Shown: positions 24,065 through 31,835 of the stretch, one piece after another
Position numbering within the stretch: position 1 is the first letter of the stretch
How the letters are laid out: every line of letters begins with the position of its first letter
DNA from: Lachnospira sp.
Lineage (GTDB): Bacteria > Bacillota > Clostridia > Lachnospirales > Lachnospiraceae
Direction of reading: 5' to 3'
Assembly (NCBI GenBank): GCA_017621205.1
Contig: JAGATQ010000008.1
Coordinates: 1-51,021 of the forward strand
DNA: 51,021 nt
Made by a program: the position numbers and the translations under genes
The notes under the pieces: model-generated
Databases searched by the model: none
What the model was told of the DNA's origin: nothing
The model's input: the letters and a program-made list of their open reading frames with translations, nothing else

Positions 24065-24182
24065 CAGATGTTCTTAAAAAAATCGAACAAATTTTCCGAA
24101 CAAATTTTCGCAAAAACTATTGACAAAAGAACAATCGTTCGTTATAATGCATTATACAAACGGTTGTTCGTAACATTTGTTC
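24062..24182. promoter_or_regulatory. Cluster of six LexA-box-like operators
   Basis: Sites match GAAC-N4-GTTC fully or with one change: AAACAGATGTTC (24062), GAACAAATTTTC (24085 and 24098, a perfect 13-bp tandem duplication with the preceding C), GAACAATCGTTC (24129, perfect), AAACGGTTGTTC (24158) and TAACATTTGTTC (24171). The consensus is the Gram-positive SOS box. The perfect site lies inside the spacer of the LysM promoter. Confidence 0.75.
24120..24148 (+). promoter_or_regulatory. SOS promoter of the LysM gene
   Basis: Consensus TTGACA (24120-24125), 17 nt, TATAAT (24143-24148), with the perfect LexA box GAACAATCGTTC between the two hexamers. Tight repression until SOS induction is expected. 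Confidence 0.75.
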
Positions 24183-24201
24183 GAAACAAGGAGGTAACAT
24201 T

Positions 24202-24552
24202 ATGAGAGACGAAAGAGTATATTACACAGATGCAGAGATATCCAATCAGCAGTATGCTAAGAACCGAAGAACAATCTATGTTATTTTTAGTATTTTAGTT
24301 TTATTTTGTATTGGTTGTTTGTTCACTGGTTTTTCTAAAGTGGAGAGAGGCGAGAGCAACCATCAGAAATATTATACCAGTATAGAGATTCAGGAAGGCG
24401 ATTCACTTTGGAGTATCGCAAAGTCGAATATGACAGAAGAGTATTCCTCTGAACAGGAATATATTGATGAGGTGAAGGAGATGAACCATCTAACGAATAA
24501 TCAGATTACAAAGGGACGACATATTGTCATCCCTCACTATACCATTGATTAA
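24202..24552 (+). CDS. LysM protein, YneA-like SOS cell-division inhibitor
   Basis: A 116-residue protein with one membrane helix (about 24-45) and an extracellular LysM domain (about 61-112; IEIQEGDSLWSIAKSN). Its size, layout and divergent position next to lexA match YneA of Bacillus subtilis, which halts division during the SOS response. Sequence similarity outside LysM is low in this family, so the role rests on context and on the LexA-controlled promoter. AAGGAGGT precedes the ATG. Confidence 0.8.
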   Translation: MRDERVYYTDAEISNQQYAKNRRTIYVIFSILVLFCIGCLFTGFSKVERGESNHQKYYTSIEIQEGDSLWSIAKSNMTEEYSSEQEYIDEVKEMNHLTNNQITKGRHIVIPHYTID

Positions 24553-24623
24553 GTAAATTAGCAGATTTCTCATGTTTGCAGGATTGCAGAAGTTGTGAAA
24601 CAATGGAGCAATACGTGGCATCA

Positions 24624-24658
24624 GTTGGGGAAAAAATACCTTTTGACCCCAACATCAT
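24624..24658 (+). repeat. Dispersed palindromic repeat, copy 2
   Basis: GTTGGGG (24624-24630) pairs with CCCCAAC (24647-24653), and ATCAT follows. It carries the arm ACCTTTTGACCCC also found in copy 3. It lies between the convergent LysM and recombinase genes, in the sense of the LysM gene. Confidence 0.6.
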
Positions 24659-24682
24659 ATAAATACGCAAATTGATCGATTC

Positions 24683-25765
24683 TCATGATTCATTTGAAGT
24701 GGTATCTGTCTTAATATCAGCAGATTCTCTAAGAATCACCTTGCCAGCCGCACTTTTACGCCGGTTTTCCTGAATTGCCGCATAGTGCCGTCTGGTAGTA
24801 TTTACATCCTTATGGCCAAGAACATCGGCGACTAAGTAGATGTCTCCGGTTTCTTGATAGAGAGCAGTACCGTAGGTACTTCTCAGTTTGTGCGGTGTTA
24901 TTTTTTTTAGTGTAGTGACGGTCTGTGCATACTTCTTTACTAACAGTTCAATAGAGCGTACCCCCATCCGCTTATTTTGTAAGGAGAGGAAGAGTGCTTC
25001 TTCATGTCCCGGAAGAGGATTACAATTTTCTCTTACCTCAAGATAGTCGAGCAGTACCGTTCGCACTTCATCGCCAAAGTAGATAACGGCTTCGTTACCT
25101 CCTTTACGATGAACCTTAACACCGTTATTTTCAAAATCCACATCTGTCAGATTAATACCGACACACTCCGAAACACGAATACCAGTCCCTAAAAGCAGTG
25201 TCATGATAGCCAGGTCCCTCGCTTTATTTTTATTATGATACCGTTTTTGGTTTTTCGTTAATTTGTCGCCGGTTTCTACTTCATCCAATAATCTGGCAAC
25301 TTCATCCACATCAAGCCGTATAATGGCTTTTTCATGGATTTTGGGGGTATCCACCAATGTAGCAGGATCACTTGCAATTTTACCATGCTGGTAGAAATAG
25401 TGATACATGCTGCGTAGTGTTGATATCTTTCTTTTTAATCCGTTTTCAGAATTGGTAATTTCTTTATTATTTTTATCATACATTCTTGCCCAGCTTACAT
25501 ACTCCTGAATATCATCTACCGTCTGCCGTTCCAGAATCTCAATTGGAATTTCATGCATTGTCATACCTTTACAGGCTGGATTGTTCTCTAATAAATAGCT
25601 AAAATAGGTTTTTAAATCATAGGCATATGCAAGACGGGTACGGGATTGTTTGGTGCTTTCAATTCCCATAAAAAAGCTTGTTAAAAATTTCGGCAGCTCC
25701 TGCTGCAGCTTTTTTATCTTTTTTTCATTTTCTATATTCTTTTGTTTATAGTAGGTTTGTTCCAT
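24683..25765 (-). CDS. Tyrosine recombinase, XerC/XerD-like
   Basis: A 360-residue site-specific recombinase. The N-terminal SAM-like core-binding domain (about 25-130) and catalytic domain (about 145-340) carry the complete active site: R197 (GTGIRVSE), K221 (HRKGG), H292 and R295 (PHKLRSTYG), H318 (LGHKD) and nucleophile Y328 (RRHYA). It is about 60 residues longer than XerD, with a charged N-terminal extension. No excisionase, attachment repeat or phage gene lies next to it. It could be a chromosomal Xer-type enzyme or the surviving integrase of a decayed element to its right. A promoter is seen at 25858-25886. Confidence 0.88.
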   Translation of the reverse strand: MEQTYYKQKNIENEKKIKKLQQELPKFLTSFFMGIESTKQSRTRLAYAYDLKTYFSYLLENNPACKGMTMHEIPIEILERQTVDDIQEYVSWARMYDKNNKEITNSENGLKRKISTLRSMYHYFYQHGKIASDPATLVDTPKIHEKAIIRLDVDEVARLLDEVETGDKLTKNQKRYHNKNKARDLAIMTLLLGTGIRVSECVGINLTDVDFENNGVKVHRKGGNEAVIYFGDEVRTVLLDYLEVRENCNPLPGHEEALFLSLQNKRMGVRSIELLVKKYAQTVTTLKKITPHKLRSTYGTALYQETGDIYLVADVLGHKDVNTTRRHYAAIQENRRKSAAGKVILRESADIKTDTTSNES

Positions 25766-25779
25766 AGATATCTTCCTTT

Positions 25780-25845
25780 CGATAAGGGTATTGCCTGAGT
25801 CTCACTATGGGCAATCGAAAAATGCAAGCCCAAGCAAGCTTGGCT
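25780..25845 (-). promoter_or_regulatory. Two-hairpin leader of the recombinase gene
   Basis: ATTGCC (25790-25795) pairs with GGCAAT (25810-25815), extended by CGAT/ATCG. A second stem pairs AGCC-AAG with CTTG-GCT (25827-25845). Both would be in the 5' untranslated RNA transcribed from the promoter at 25858-25886. Confidence 0.35.
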
Positions 25846-25857
25846 GTCGTTTTGCTC

Positions 25858-25886
25858 ATTTTATCACATTTATATTTTGGGGTCAA
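25858..25886 (-). promoter_or_regulatory. Predicted promoter of the recombinase gene, overlapping a repeat arm
   Basis: Minus strand: TTGACC (25881-25886), 17 nt, TAAAAT (25858-25863). The -35 box lies inside CTTTTGACCCCAA, which is identical to the core arm of the dispersed repeat. Confidence 0.55.
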
Positions 25887-26001
25887 AAGAGTTTTGGTGA
25901 AATGAATTAAATCTTTAGTAAATTTTTTTTAATTTGCACAATATTTTGGGCATTGTTTATGTTATAATGTGATTATCAAGTTTTGACATATTTTAAAGAT
26001 A

Positions 26002-27009
26002 TTGGCGGAGCATAGCTCAGAACAAAATCGATTGTCACAAAAGCAGATTCTTTATTATCTGAGAACGGAGTATGAGGATACTGTTGTTCGTAATACATTA
26101 TCAAGATGTATTACGGAGTTGCGGGGTGAAGGCTACATTAATGGTGTTAAGGGAATATATTTAAACCGTATATTTACGGATGGGGAAATAAAGTTTTTAA
26201 GTGATGGAATTATCTATATGAGAGATATTCCAAATTTTCCAGTCGATTCTGAAAAAGCACCAAGTTGATAATACACCATACTATAATTACCAACAGTAAC
26301 ATCAGGAGTAGCTTTTGGGGCTTGCAAAGAAGCAAAGAAGCTTGATTGCTTTACTTATTGTGAGCATTCTGATTATATACAGAATAAGCATATGATTGAT
26401 TCTATTGTTCACACACAGAATCCGAATGTGTTAAACAATATTGCTAAGTTGAGTGATGCAATTAAGGACAGGAGAAAGGTACAGTTGCAATATTGTAGGT
26501 GTGATATATATGGAAAGCTTATAGCAGACAAAACTTACAAGGTGAGTCCATATTATATTGTGACGAGCAAAGACCATTTTTATCTGCTTTGTTATAATGG
26601 AGGACAGGATATAGATGCCCGGAGGCTTGACCGGATATTATCTGTGACAAAGCTGGAGGGCAAGCGGGTAGAATTAAATGAAATTCCTTTTTACAGCAAT
26701 GGCTGTTTTCGATTAGAGGAATATATGAAGACGCACATTTATATGTATTCCGGAGAGAATAAACATATATTACTCAAGGTAAACGAGGATAATATTAGCG
26801 ATGTAATTGATTGGATTGGGACGGAATACCATATTATAGAGCAGCAGAAGGGGTATGTGATTCTTCGGTTGTATGCCAATGAGGATGCAGTTGTGTTCTG
26901 GGCGTTACAGTATGGAAGGATTGCGGAGGTGTTAGAGCCGAAGAGTTTACGAAAGAAGATATATGAGAGGGTGAGGGAGATGGAAAGGATGTATGGGGGA
27001 GAGGAGTAA
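26002..27009 (+). pseudogene. Broken WYL-family transcriptional regulator
   Basis: Two parts of one protein are in the same frame but separated by stops. Part one (26002-26268) has the helix-turn-helix region (NRLSQKQILYYL...NTLSRCITELRGEGY). Part two (coding to the left as far as about 26287; ATG 26392-27009) has the WYL domain (KVSPYYIVTSKDHFYLLCYN, DIDARRLDRI, then AVVFWALQYGRIAEVLEP). Stops at 26266, 26269 and 26284 interrupt it. The start codon is also lost: the frame reads ILKILAEHS right after a TGA, leaving only a TTG without an RBS. An extended -10 (TGTTATAAT, about 25959-25967) remains upstream. Confidence 0.75.
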
Positions 27010-27511
27010 ATAAAAAAGACTTGCAAGGCAAGTCTTAAATCCACACAATGGAGGTTCCGAAGAACGATTAGAATAAATTTTTATTTGAACTCGTAGTGTA
27101 AACTCATATGGTGGTAAAACACTGTTTTTGCTACCGAGCTGAAAGTGATACCTTCTAGTGTAGGAAAGATAGTCATTGGCATCATGTATGGTTAAAAACA
27201 GAGAACGGGACTGTAATACATTTTACCGGAGATCAATTTATAGGAAGACTGGTAACAGCAAAAGAGGTTGAGGCAGTTCATGTGGGGCAAGAAGGTACAG
27301 TACATAAAATATTTTGCGTGAATAGAGTTCTTGAGATAACTACTATCTTTAACAGATCCAAATGAATATACGGATTTTGGAGGACGACCAAGTGCGTACC
27401 AACAGAGATTGATAGATGTGTATGAGATTGTGCGTTCATATCTGTAACCAAAGGCTGCAACGAAAAGATATATTTTTATATAGCAAGGAAGCATTACGAA
27501 GGAGTGATTAC
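27010..27511. other. 502-nt stretch of decayed sequence
   Basis: It begins with a perfect 9-bp hairpin (AAGACTTGC/GCAAGTCTT), whose A tract would make a terminator on the minus strand. About 27050-27158 shows no gene. From 27159 to 27447 a frameshifted coding remnant is visible (listed separately). The nuclease-like gene's RBS follows. Confidence 0.5.
27159..27447 (+). pseudogene. Frameshifted gene remnant, family unknown
   Basis: One frame (27159-27365) reads a protein-like stretch containing HHVWLKTENGTVIHFTGDQF and AKEVEAVHVGQEGTVHKIF. Near 27345 the coding sense moves to another frame, reading SLTDPNEYTDFGGRPSAYQQ and ending at a stop at 27445-27447. Neither part has a start codon with an RBS. 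It looks like the 3' part of a lost gene with a single indel. I do not recognise the family. Confidence 0.45.
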
Positions 27512-28405
27512 ATGTTGATTACAAGTTGGTATTATGATGAAAGAAGTCAGGAATTTAAGAAAACAAGTTTAAAGGAATTAAAACGACTGGAATATGATAA
27601 CAAAGAGGAATTTCTTTATATAAAAGAAAGACTGTATCGGAGTCAAAATAAGAGTGTCCCTATGATATTAGTAAGAAAAGGACTTAACCAAGGCTTTCGT
27701 AGGAAAGGGAATAGTACAGGTAATCATACTAGTAAGTCTAGAGGTGAGTATGAAAGCTTAACACATCAAGGAAACAAAGAAGCATTGGCTACAGTTGATA
27801 AATTAATAATTATGTTTAATGATGAAAAGGTAAAACTCTTTATTAAGGGTGTTGAAGTGGAAAAAGAAATTGTTTGCAATGGAACAACATACGAAATAGA
27901 TTTATTCTTTGAATTGGAAAAAACTGAACCACCTGTGTACTATGATCAGTGGAATGGAAAGCTTTGGTTTGAAGTTTTTCATACATGTAAAGTTGATTCA
28001 AAGCAAGCAGAAGATTTTGCTATTGCGAATGAGACCTTATTTGAGTATAAAGTACCGAACTTCTTTAATTTTGTTAATAATATTTCTTTAGAGGGATATA
28101 GAAAACGAAAACTTTTTATTGCGGAGAAATACAGAAAAAATGGCGTATATGGTTGTTTGATAAGTAAAACAAGACAAGAAAGTCTTGCATATTGGAAGAA
28201 AAGTGAAAAAGGAAATTGGACAGCAAGGATTGGGGAATATAGTTTTACAATTATAAAAAGCAAGTTTGGAGAAAACTATGGTCTGGTATATGGCAATGGT
28301 AAATGTTTATGGGAATATAACGGGAAGAAGTTCTTAACTATAGATGATGCAAAGCGTAATGCAGATTTTATAGCGTTTAAGTTATATAATGGCGAGAAAA
28401 TATAA
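27512..28405 (+). CDS. Unknown protein, possible CoiA-like PD-(D/E)XK nuclease fold
   Basis: This 297-residue soluble protein starts at ATG 27512 with GAAGGAG 6 nt upstream; the open frame further left has no RBS. The central part shows a layout seen in CoiA-type restriction-endonuclease-like proteins. A helix (GNKEALATVDKL) is followed by a strand with an acidic residue (YEIDLFFEL), then FEVFHTCKVDSKQAEDF with E and K in ExxxxxxK form. A Tyr/Lys-rich C-terminal part ends in a possible small domain (LCWEYNGKKFLTIDDAK-like). Catalytic residues are inferred, not proven. Codon use is A-rich and unlike the housekeeping genes; it lies in a decayed accessory stretch. Confidence 0.5.
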   Translation: MLITSWYYDERSQEFKKTSLKELKRLEYDNKEEFLYIKERLYRSQNKSVPMILVRKGLNQGFRRKGNSTGNHTSKSRGEYESLTHQGNKEALATVDKLIIMFNDEKVKLFIKGVEVEKEIVCNGTTYEIDLFFELEKTEPPVYYDQWNGKLWFEVFHTCKVDSKQAEDFAIANETLFEYKVPNFFNFVNNISLEGYRKRKLFIAEKYRKNGVYGCLISKTRQESLAYWKKSEKGNWTARIGEYSFTIIKSKFGENYGLVYGNGKCLWEYNGKKFLTIDDAKRNADFIAFKLYNGEKI

Positions 28406-28538
28406 AATACATAACGGTTTGTAAAGGAGAAGGTTTCTAGATATAATGAAATCCGTTGTAAAAAATACTATCCGTCGAGATATTTGTTGCAACTAAAACA
28501 AAAATTCGATAGACATCCATAGATTGTTGATGTAAGTG

Positions 28539-28577
28539 AAACAGCCAGAAATTTGTTAAGATAAATTCTGGCTGTTT
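28539..28577. terminator. Hairpin terminator between convergent genes
   Basis: AAACAGCCAGAA (28539-28550) pairs perfectly with TTCTGGCTGTTT (28566-28577); one bulge allows extension by TTT/AAA. T tracts are short, so efficiency is uncertain. It lies between the unknown protein (+) and the MIF-like gene (-). Confidence 0.55.
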
Positions 28578-28594
28578 GCTTTAACATCAAACTA

Positions 28595-28618
28595 TTCGTT
28601 AAACACAAGTTTAACGAA
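28595..28618 (-). other. Perfect palindromic hairpin after the MIF-like gene
   Basis: TTCGTTAAAC and GTTTAACGAA form a perfect 10-bp stem around ACAA, 15 nt beyond the stop of the MIF-like gene. It may protect the 3' end or act as a terminator without a T tract. Confidence 0.4.
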
Positions 28619-28633
28619 ATCTTGACCCCATAC

Positions 28634-28972
28634 TTACAGATTCCGTCCATTCCATCCCCAATACTGTGTTTCCGCATACTTAATATAGATACGGTCTGGT
28701 GTAATCCCTAGTTCTTCATTCACTATATTGGTAATATGCTCGGTAAATGCATCATATGCCTGTGCACTGGCTTTTCCAAACAGGCTAACCTCCACCATGG
28801 CGCATGGTGCATCGCTGCCTTTAAAATACATTGGAACCTCATCTTCAAAGCCTAACATTAACCAGCTTTCCGTCTTACCAATATCCTGGATATCAGAACC
28901 CAATCTTGATTTCATTGTTTCCCTTTGATTAGTACTCACAGTTACATTGGTTTTTGTGTTAATAAATGGCAT
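28634..28972 (-). CDS. MIF/tautomerase-family protein
   Basis: A 112-residue protein of the macrophage migration inhibitory factor fold. After Met removal the first residue is Pro (MPFINTKTNVTVS), the catalytic base of the tautomerase superfamily. The C-terminal YIKYAETQYWGWNGRNL is typical of bacterial MIF-like phenylpyruvate tautomerases. The physiological substrate is unknown. AAAGGAGGCG precedes the start. It diverges from the TtcA-like gene. Confidence 0.88.
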   Translation of the reverse strand: MPFINTKTNVTVSTNQRETMKSRLGSDIQDIGKTESWLMLGFEDEVPMYFKGSDAPCAMVEVSLFGKASAQAYDAFTEHITNIVNEELGITPDRIYIKYAETQYWGWNGRNL

Positions 28973-29088
28973 TAGTAACGCCTCCTTTCATTTTTTCTAT
29001 TGTACCATTTTTTTATTGTTTCTTGCAATTAGCAAACAATATAATATTTTTATACCTTACACCACATGATCTTTTGCATTGCTTATAC

Positions 29089-29116
29089 TTGTATTTCCTA
29101 CGAAATCCGTTATAAT
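29089..29116 (+). promoter_or_regulatory. Predicted promoter of the TtcA-like gene
   Basis: TTGTAT (29089-29094), 16 nt, TATAAT (29111-29116), about 18 nt before the start codon. Confidence 0.5.
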
Positions 29117-29134
29117 CAATTTGAGGTGAAATAA

Positions 29135-29884
29135 ATGGATTTACAGAAATTATTAAGTCATGTTAGGCGTGCCGTTGATAATTATTCAATGATAACTGAA
29201 AATGATACAATCGCTGTTGGAATTTCCGGTGGTAAGGATAGCCTGACCCTTTTATATGCATTAGCACATCTAAAACGCTTTTATCCCATTCCATTTTGTT
29301 TAACAGCAATTACCATTGATTTGGGCTTTGGCAATCAAAATATGAAAGCGATTCAAGAATTTTGCCAATTCTTAGATGTTCCTTATGTAATAGAACCAAC
29401 ACAGATTGCAGATATCGTATTTCAGGAACGAAAGGAAAAGAATCCCTGTTCCCTATGTGCTAAGCTTAGAAAAGGCTGTTTAAATACCAAAATAAAGGAA
29501 ATGGGCTGCAATAAGGTTGCTTATGCTCATCACTCTGATGATTTAATCGAAACGATGATGCTTTCTCTTCTCTATGAGGGACGTTTTCACACATTTGCCC
29601 CCGTAACCTACCTTGACCGCTCCAATCTAACTGTACTTCGTCCATTGATGTATTGTTCAGAAAACGAGGTAAAAGCGTTTACAAGAAAATATAGACTTCC
29701 GGTTTCTAAGAATCTGTGCCCTCTTGATGGTTATACGAAGCGTGAGGAGATGAAACAATTAATCCAGCAGCTTGAAGAACATAATCGTGGAACGAAAAAA
29801 CGATTGTTCCACGCATTAGAAACGGGTAATATTGATGGATGGCCACCAATGATTACCCGTACAGAACGATACAAGAATACATAA
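29135..29884 (+). CDS. TtcA-like tRNA thiolation ATPase (PP-loop family)
   Basis: This 249-residue member of the adenine nucleotide alpha-hydrolase superfamily has the PP-loop SGGKDS (31-36). Cysteines C105/C108 (CSLC) and C195 (NLCP) could hold an iron-sulfur cluster, as in TtcA, which makes 2-thiocytidine-32 in tRNA. A clostridial paralogue with another tRNA or non-tRNA substrate cannot be excluded. TGAGGTGA precedes the ATG. It ends 19 nt from the convergent kinase gene. Confidence 0.8.
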   Translation: MDLQKLLSHVRRAVDNYSMITENDTIAVGISGGKDSLTLLYALAHLKRFYPIPFCLTAITIDLGFGNQNMKAIQEFCQFLDVPYVIEPTQIADIVFQERKEKNPCSLCAKLRKGCLNTKIKEMGCNKVAYAHHSDDLIETMMLSLLYEGRFHTFAPVTYLDRSNLTVLRPLMYCSENEVKAFTRKYRLPVSKNLCPLDGYTKREEMKQLIQQLEEHNRGTKKRLFHALETGNIDGWPPMITRTERYKNT

Positions 29885-29903
29885 CATAATTATGTAAACC
29901 ATT

Positions 29904-30518
29904 CTATTTTTTGCGTTTAATTATATCTTCAATCATATCCACTGTTCCATCAATGCCAAGCATGCTGCTGTTAATCGACAAATGATAATTCTTAATATCT
30001 GCCCATTTGGAGTTGGAATAATAATTGTAATAGCTTGCTCTTTGCTTATCCTTTTTATAAATCATATCCTTTGCCTTATTCTCCGGCAAATCATATTTCA
30101 TACTGATACGCTTTATACGGTCCTCTAACGGTGCATGTATAAATAAATTTATACAATTGGTATAATCCTGAAGAACATAATCTGCACACCTGCCAACAAT
30201 AATACAGGCACCTTCATCTGCAATCTTTTTAATGGTATCAAAAGCAGCCAAAAAAACTTTATGGTTCAGTGGTAAATCAAATCCATTGTTGGAATATCCG
30301 AGAGAATATGGATCCATAACCAAAGAATAAAGAAAGCTGCTGGATGGTTTCTCGTCAAAATTTTCAAAGATTTCTTCACATAAACCACTTTCCTTTGCAG
30401 CTCTCTTTAACAAATCCTTATCATAAAATGGAATATCCAGCTTTTTAGACAGCTTCTCTCCGATTTCTCTTCCGCCACTACCAAATTGTCTACCAATGGT
30501 GATAATTGTATTGTTCAT
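29904..30518 (-). CDS. Cytidylate kinase-like family protein
   Basis: This 204-residue P-loop kinase of the cytidylate-kinase-like (Cytidylate_kin2) family has the phosphate-binding segment GRQFGSGGREIGEKL near the N terminus. Later segments are PFYDKDLLKRAAKESG and a lid-like DRIKRISMKYDLPENKAKD. The true substrate is not established. A possible promoter reads TAGACA (30599-30604), 17 nt, TATACT (30576-30581) on the minus strand. RBS GGAGG lies 8 nt before the ATG. Confidence 0.85.
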   Translation of the reverse strand: MNNTIITIGRQFGSGGREIGEKLSKKLDIPFYDKDLLKRAAKESGLCEEIFENFDEKPSSSFLYSLVMDPYSLGYSNNGFDLPLNHKVFLAAFDTIKKIADEGACIIVGRCADYVLQDYTNCINLFIHAPLEDRIKRISMKYDLPENKAKDMIYKKDKQRASYYNYYSNSKWADIKNYHLSINSSMLGIDGTVDMIEDIIKRKK

Positions 30519-30575
30519 AAGTCATGCCTCCAATCTTATATGTAAGGTTAAATTTGGACGTTATTATTTTTTTAT

Positions 30576-30604
30576 AGTATACCACTTCTTGTATAAAATG
30601 TCTA
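30576..30604 (-). promoter_or_regulatory. Predicted promoter of the kinase-like gene
   Basis: Minus strand: TAGACA (30599-30604), 17 nt, TATACT (30576-30581), about 58 nt upstream of the start. Confidence 0.45.
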
Positions 30605-30624
30605 GTTTTAAGGTGGGTTCACGC

Positions 30625-30659
30625 AAAAAAACAGACACATTATACAAAATGTGCCTGTT
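30625..30659 (-). terminator. Intrinsic terminator of the divIVA-lspA-LCP operon
   Basis: Read on the minus strand, AACAGGCACATT pairs with AATGTGTCTGTT (one G-T) and is followed by a run of seven T residues. It lies 16 nt past the LCP gene stop. Confidence 0.8.
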
Positions 30660-30674
30660 AAAATGTACATCATA

Positions 30675-31751
30675 TTATTGACTACTGGCATTTTGATCGT
30701 TTTCCACCGGTTTCTGATACCCTGCCAGCCGGTTAGCAATCTCCTTTACCTTACTGCTTGGCTCATAATTACTGTAACCTAATATATCGATGTGAAGGGT
30801 ATAAAGGTCATTCAGATAATTCGTCGGTGCCACGATTGACAGTGTTTTAGACTTATCCGCATAGCACCAATCCTTCGCATTCTTAGTATTGTAGGGAAAT
30901 CCCTCACTTTTATTGATTTTATAGGAGGCAACATCTTTGGCAAGACCAACGATTTCGCTTGTTTCCAGATTTGTATAAATCTCCTTTGTCATTTCATTGA
31001 CAATACTTAATAATGTTGCCATATCTGTTTTCTTAGCTTTTTTCAGCATCTCATTTAATACTGTTCTCTGTCGCTCGGCACGCTTTAAATCGCCGCCCTC
31101 AGTATAACGGATTCGACAGTAGGCAACCGCCTGCGAGCCGGTAAGATTCTGCTTGCCAGGACCAGATATATAAGCAACTTTATTGATTCCCGATTCCCGA
31201 TTCAAGCTGCGGACATAACCATTTATCCATTTTACCTCATTATCCGCAACATCAATTTCAATTCCGCCGAGCAGATCAATTGCCTGTTCTAATACTGCAA
31301 AATTGACAGTTACAAATTTATCAATATTTAAATCAAAGTTTGTATTAATTGTATTTAATGCAAGCTCATATCCATCGTAGGCATAAGCGTGGGTCAGCTT
31401 GTCCATACCCCGGTCAGGAATCTCCACATAGGTATCCCGATAAATGGAAAAGAGGTTCACCTCTTTGGTTTTCCGGTCAACATGGGCAATCATAACCACG
31501 TCCGAACGGTTTCCTTTACCGAGGGAACGGTCTCTTGCATCCACCCCAAATAGCGCTACATCAAAGGAATCATCCTTCTCTTCCTTTTCCAGTACTACAT
31601 CCTCGTTTTTCTTTATCTCTACCTTTTTTTCCTCATCTGGGCGTTGTATCTGGGAATTGAGCTTATAAAAATAAACACCCGCCCATGCCAGAATAAGAAC
31701 CAGCGGAATTAATATAAACAGTAAATATCGTAATCTAAATTTTTTCTTCAT
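30675..31751 (-). CDS. LCP (LytR-CpsA-Psr) family cell wall ligase
   Basis: LCP proteins transfer teichoic acids or other polymers from lipid carriers to peptidoglycan. The 358-residue protein has a basic start and one membrane helix (about 8-27), then a charged linker. The extracellular LCP domain is recognised from FDVALFGVDARDR, SDVVMIAHVDRKT, SIYRDTYVEIPD, LTHAYAYDG and CRIRYTEGGDLKRAERQ. The start is ATG 31751, 7 nt after AGGAGGGG; nine further upstream codons lack an RBS. It is the last gene of its operon and is followed by a terminator. Confidence 0.93.
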   Translation of the reverse strand: MKKKFRLRYLLFILIPLVLILAWAGVYFYKLNSQIQRPDEEKKVEIKKNEDVVLEKEEKDDSFDVALFGVDARDRSLGKGNRSDVVMIAHVDRKTKEVNLFSIYRDTYVEIPDRGMDKLTHAYAYDGYELALNTINTNFDLNIDKFVTVNFAVLEQAIDLLGGIEIDVADNEVKWINGYVRSLNRESGINKVAYISGPGKQNLTGSQAVAYCRIRYTEGGDLKRAERQRTVLNEMLKKAKKTDMATLLSIVNEMTKEIYTNLETSEIVGLAKDVASYKINKSEGFPYNTKNAKDWCYADKSKTLSIVAPTNYLNDLYTLHIDILGYSNYEPSSKVKEIANRLAGYQKPVENDQNASSQ

Positions 31752-31835
31752 AAATATACCCCTCCTATGTATAAACAAAATATATATAATTATAAAGAAG
31801 ATTTCATTAGTATAATGACTAATAAATAATTTTTA

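Noticed and set aside
24084..24109. Tandem 13-bp repeat as iterons or a CRISPR-like array
   Set aside because: Only two units without spacers; each contains a LexA-box-like site, which fits better.
24683..25765. Prophage or integrative element integrase
   Set aside because: No phage, conjugation or excisionase genes, and no recognisable attachment repeats nearby. A Xer-like or relic enzyme is as likely.
27015..27045. Hairpin AAGACTTGC/GCAAGTCTT as a terminator for the WYL gene
   Set aside because: On the plus strand it is not followed by T residues; the T tract is on the minus strand, where no gene ends nearby.
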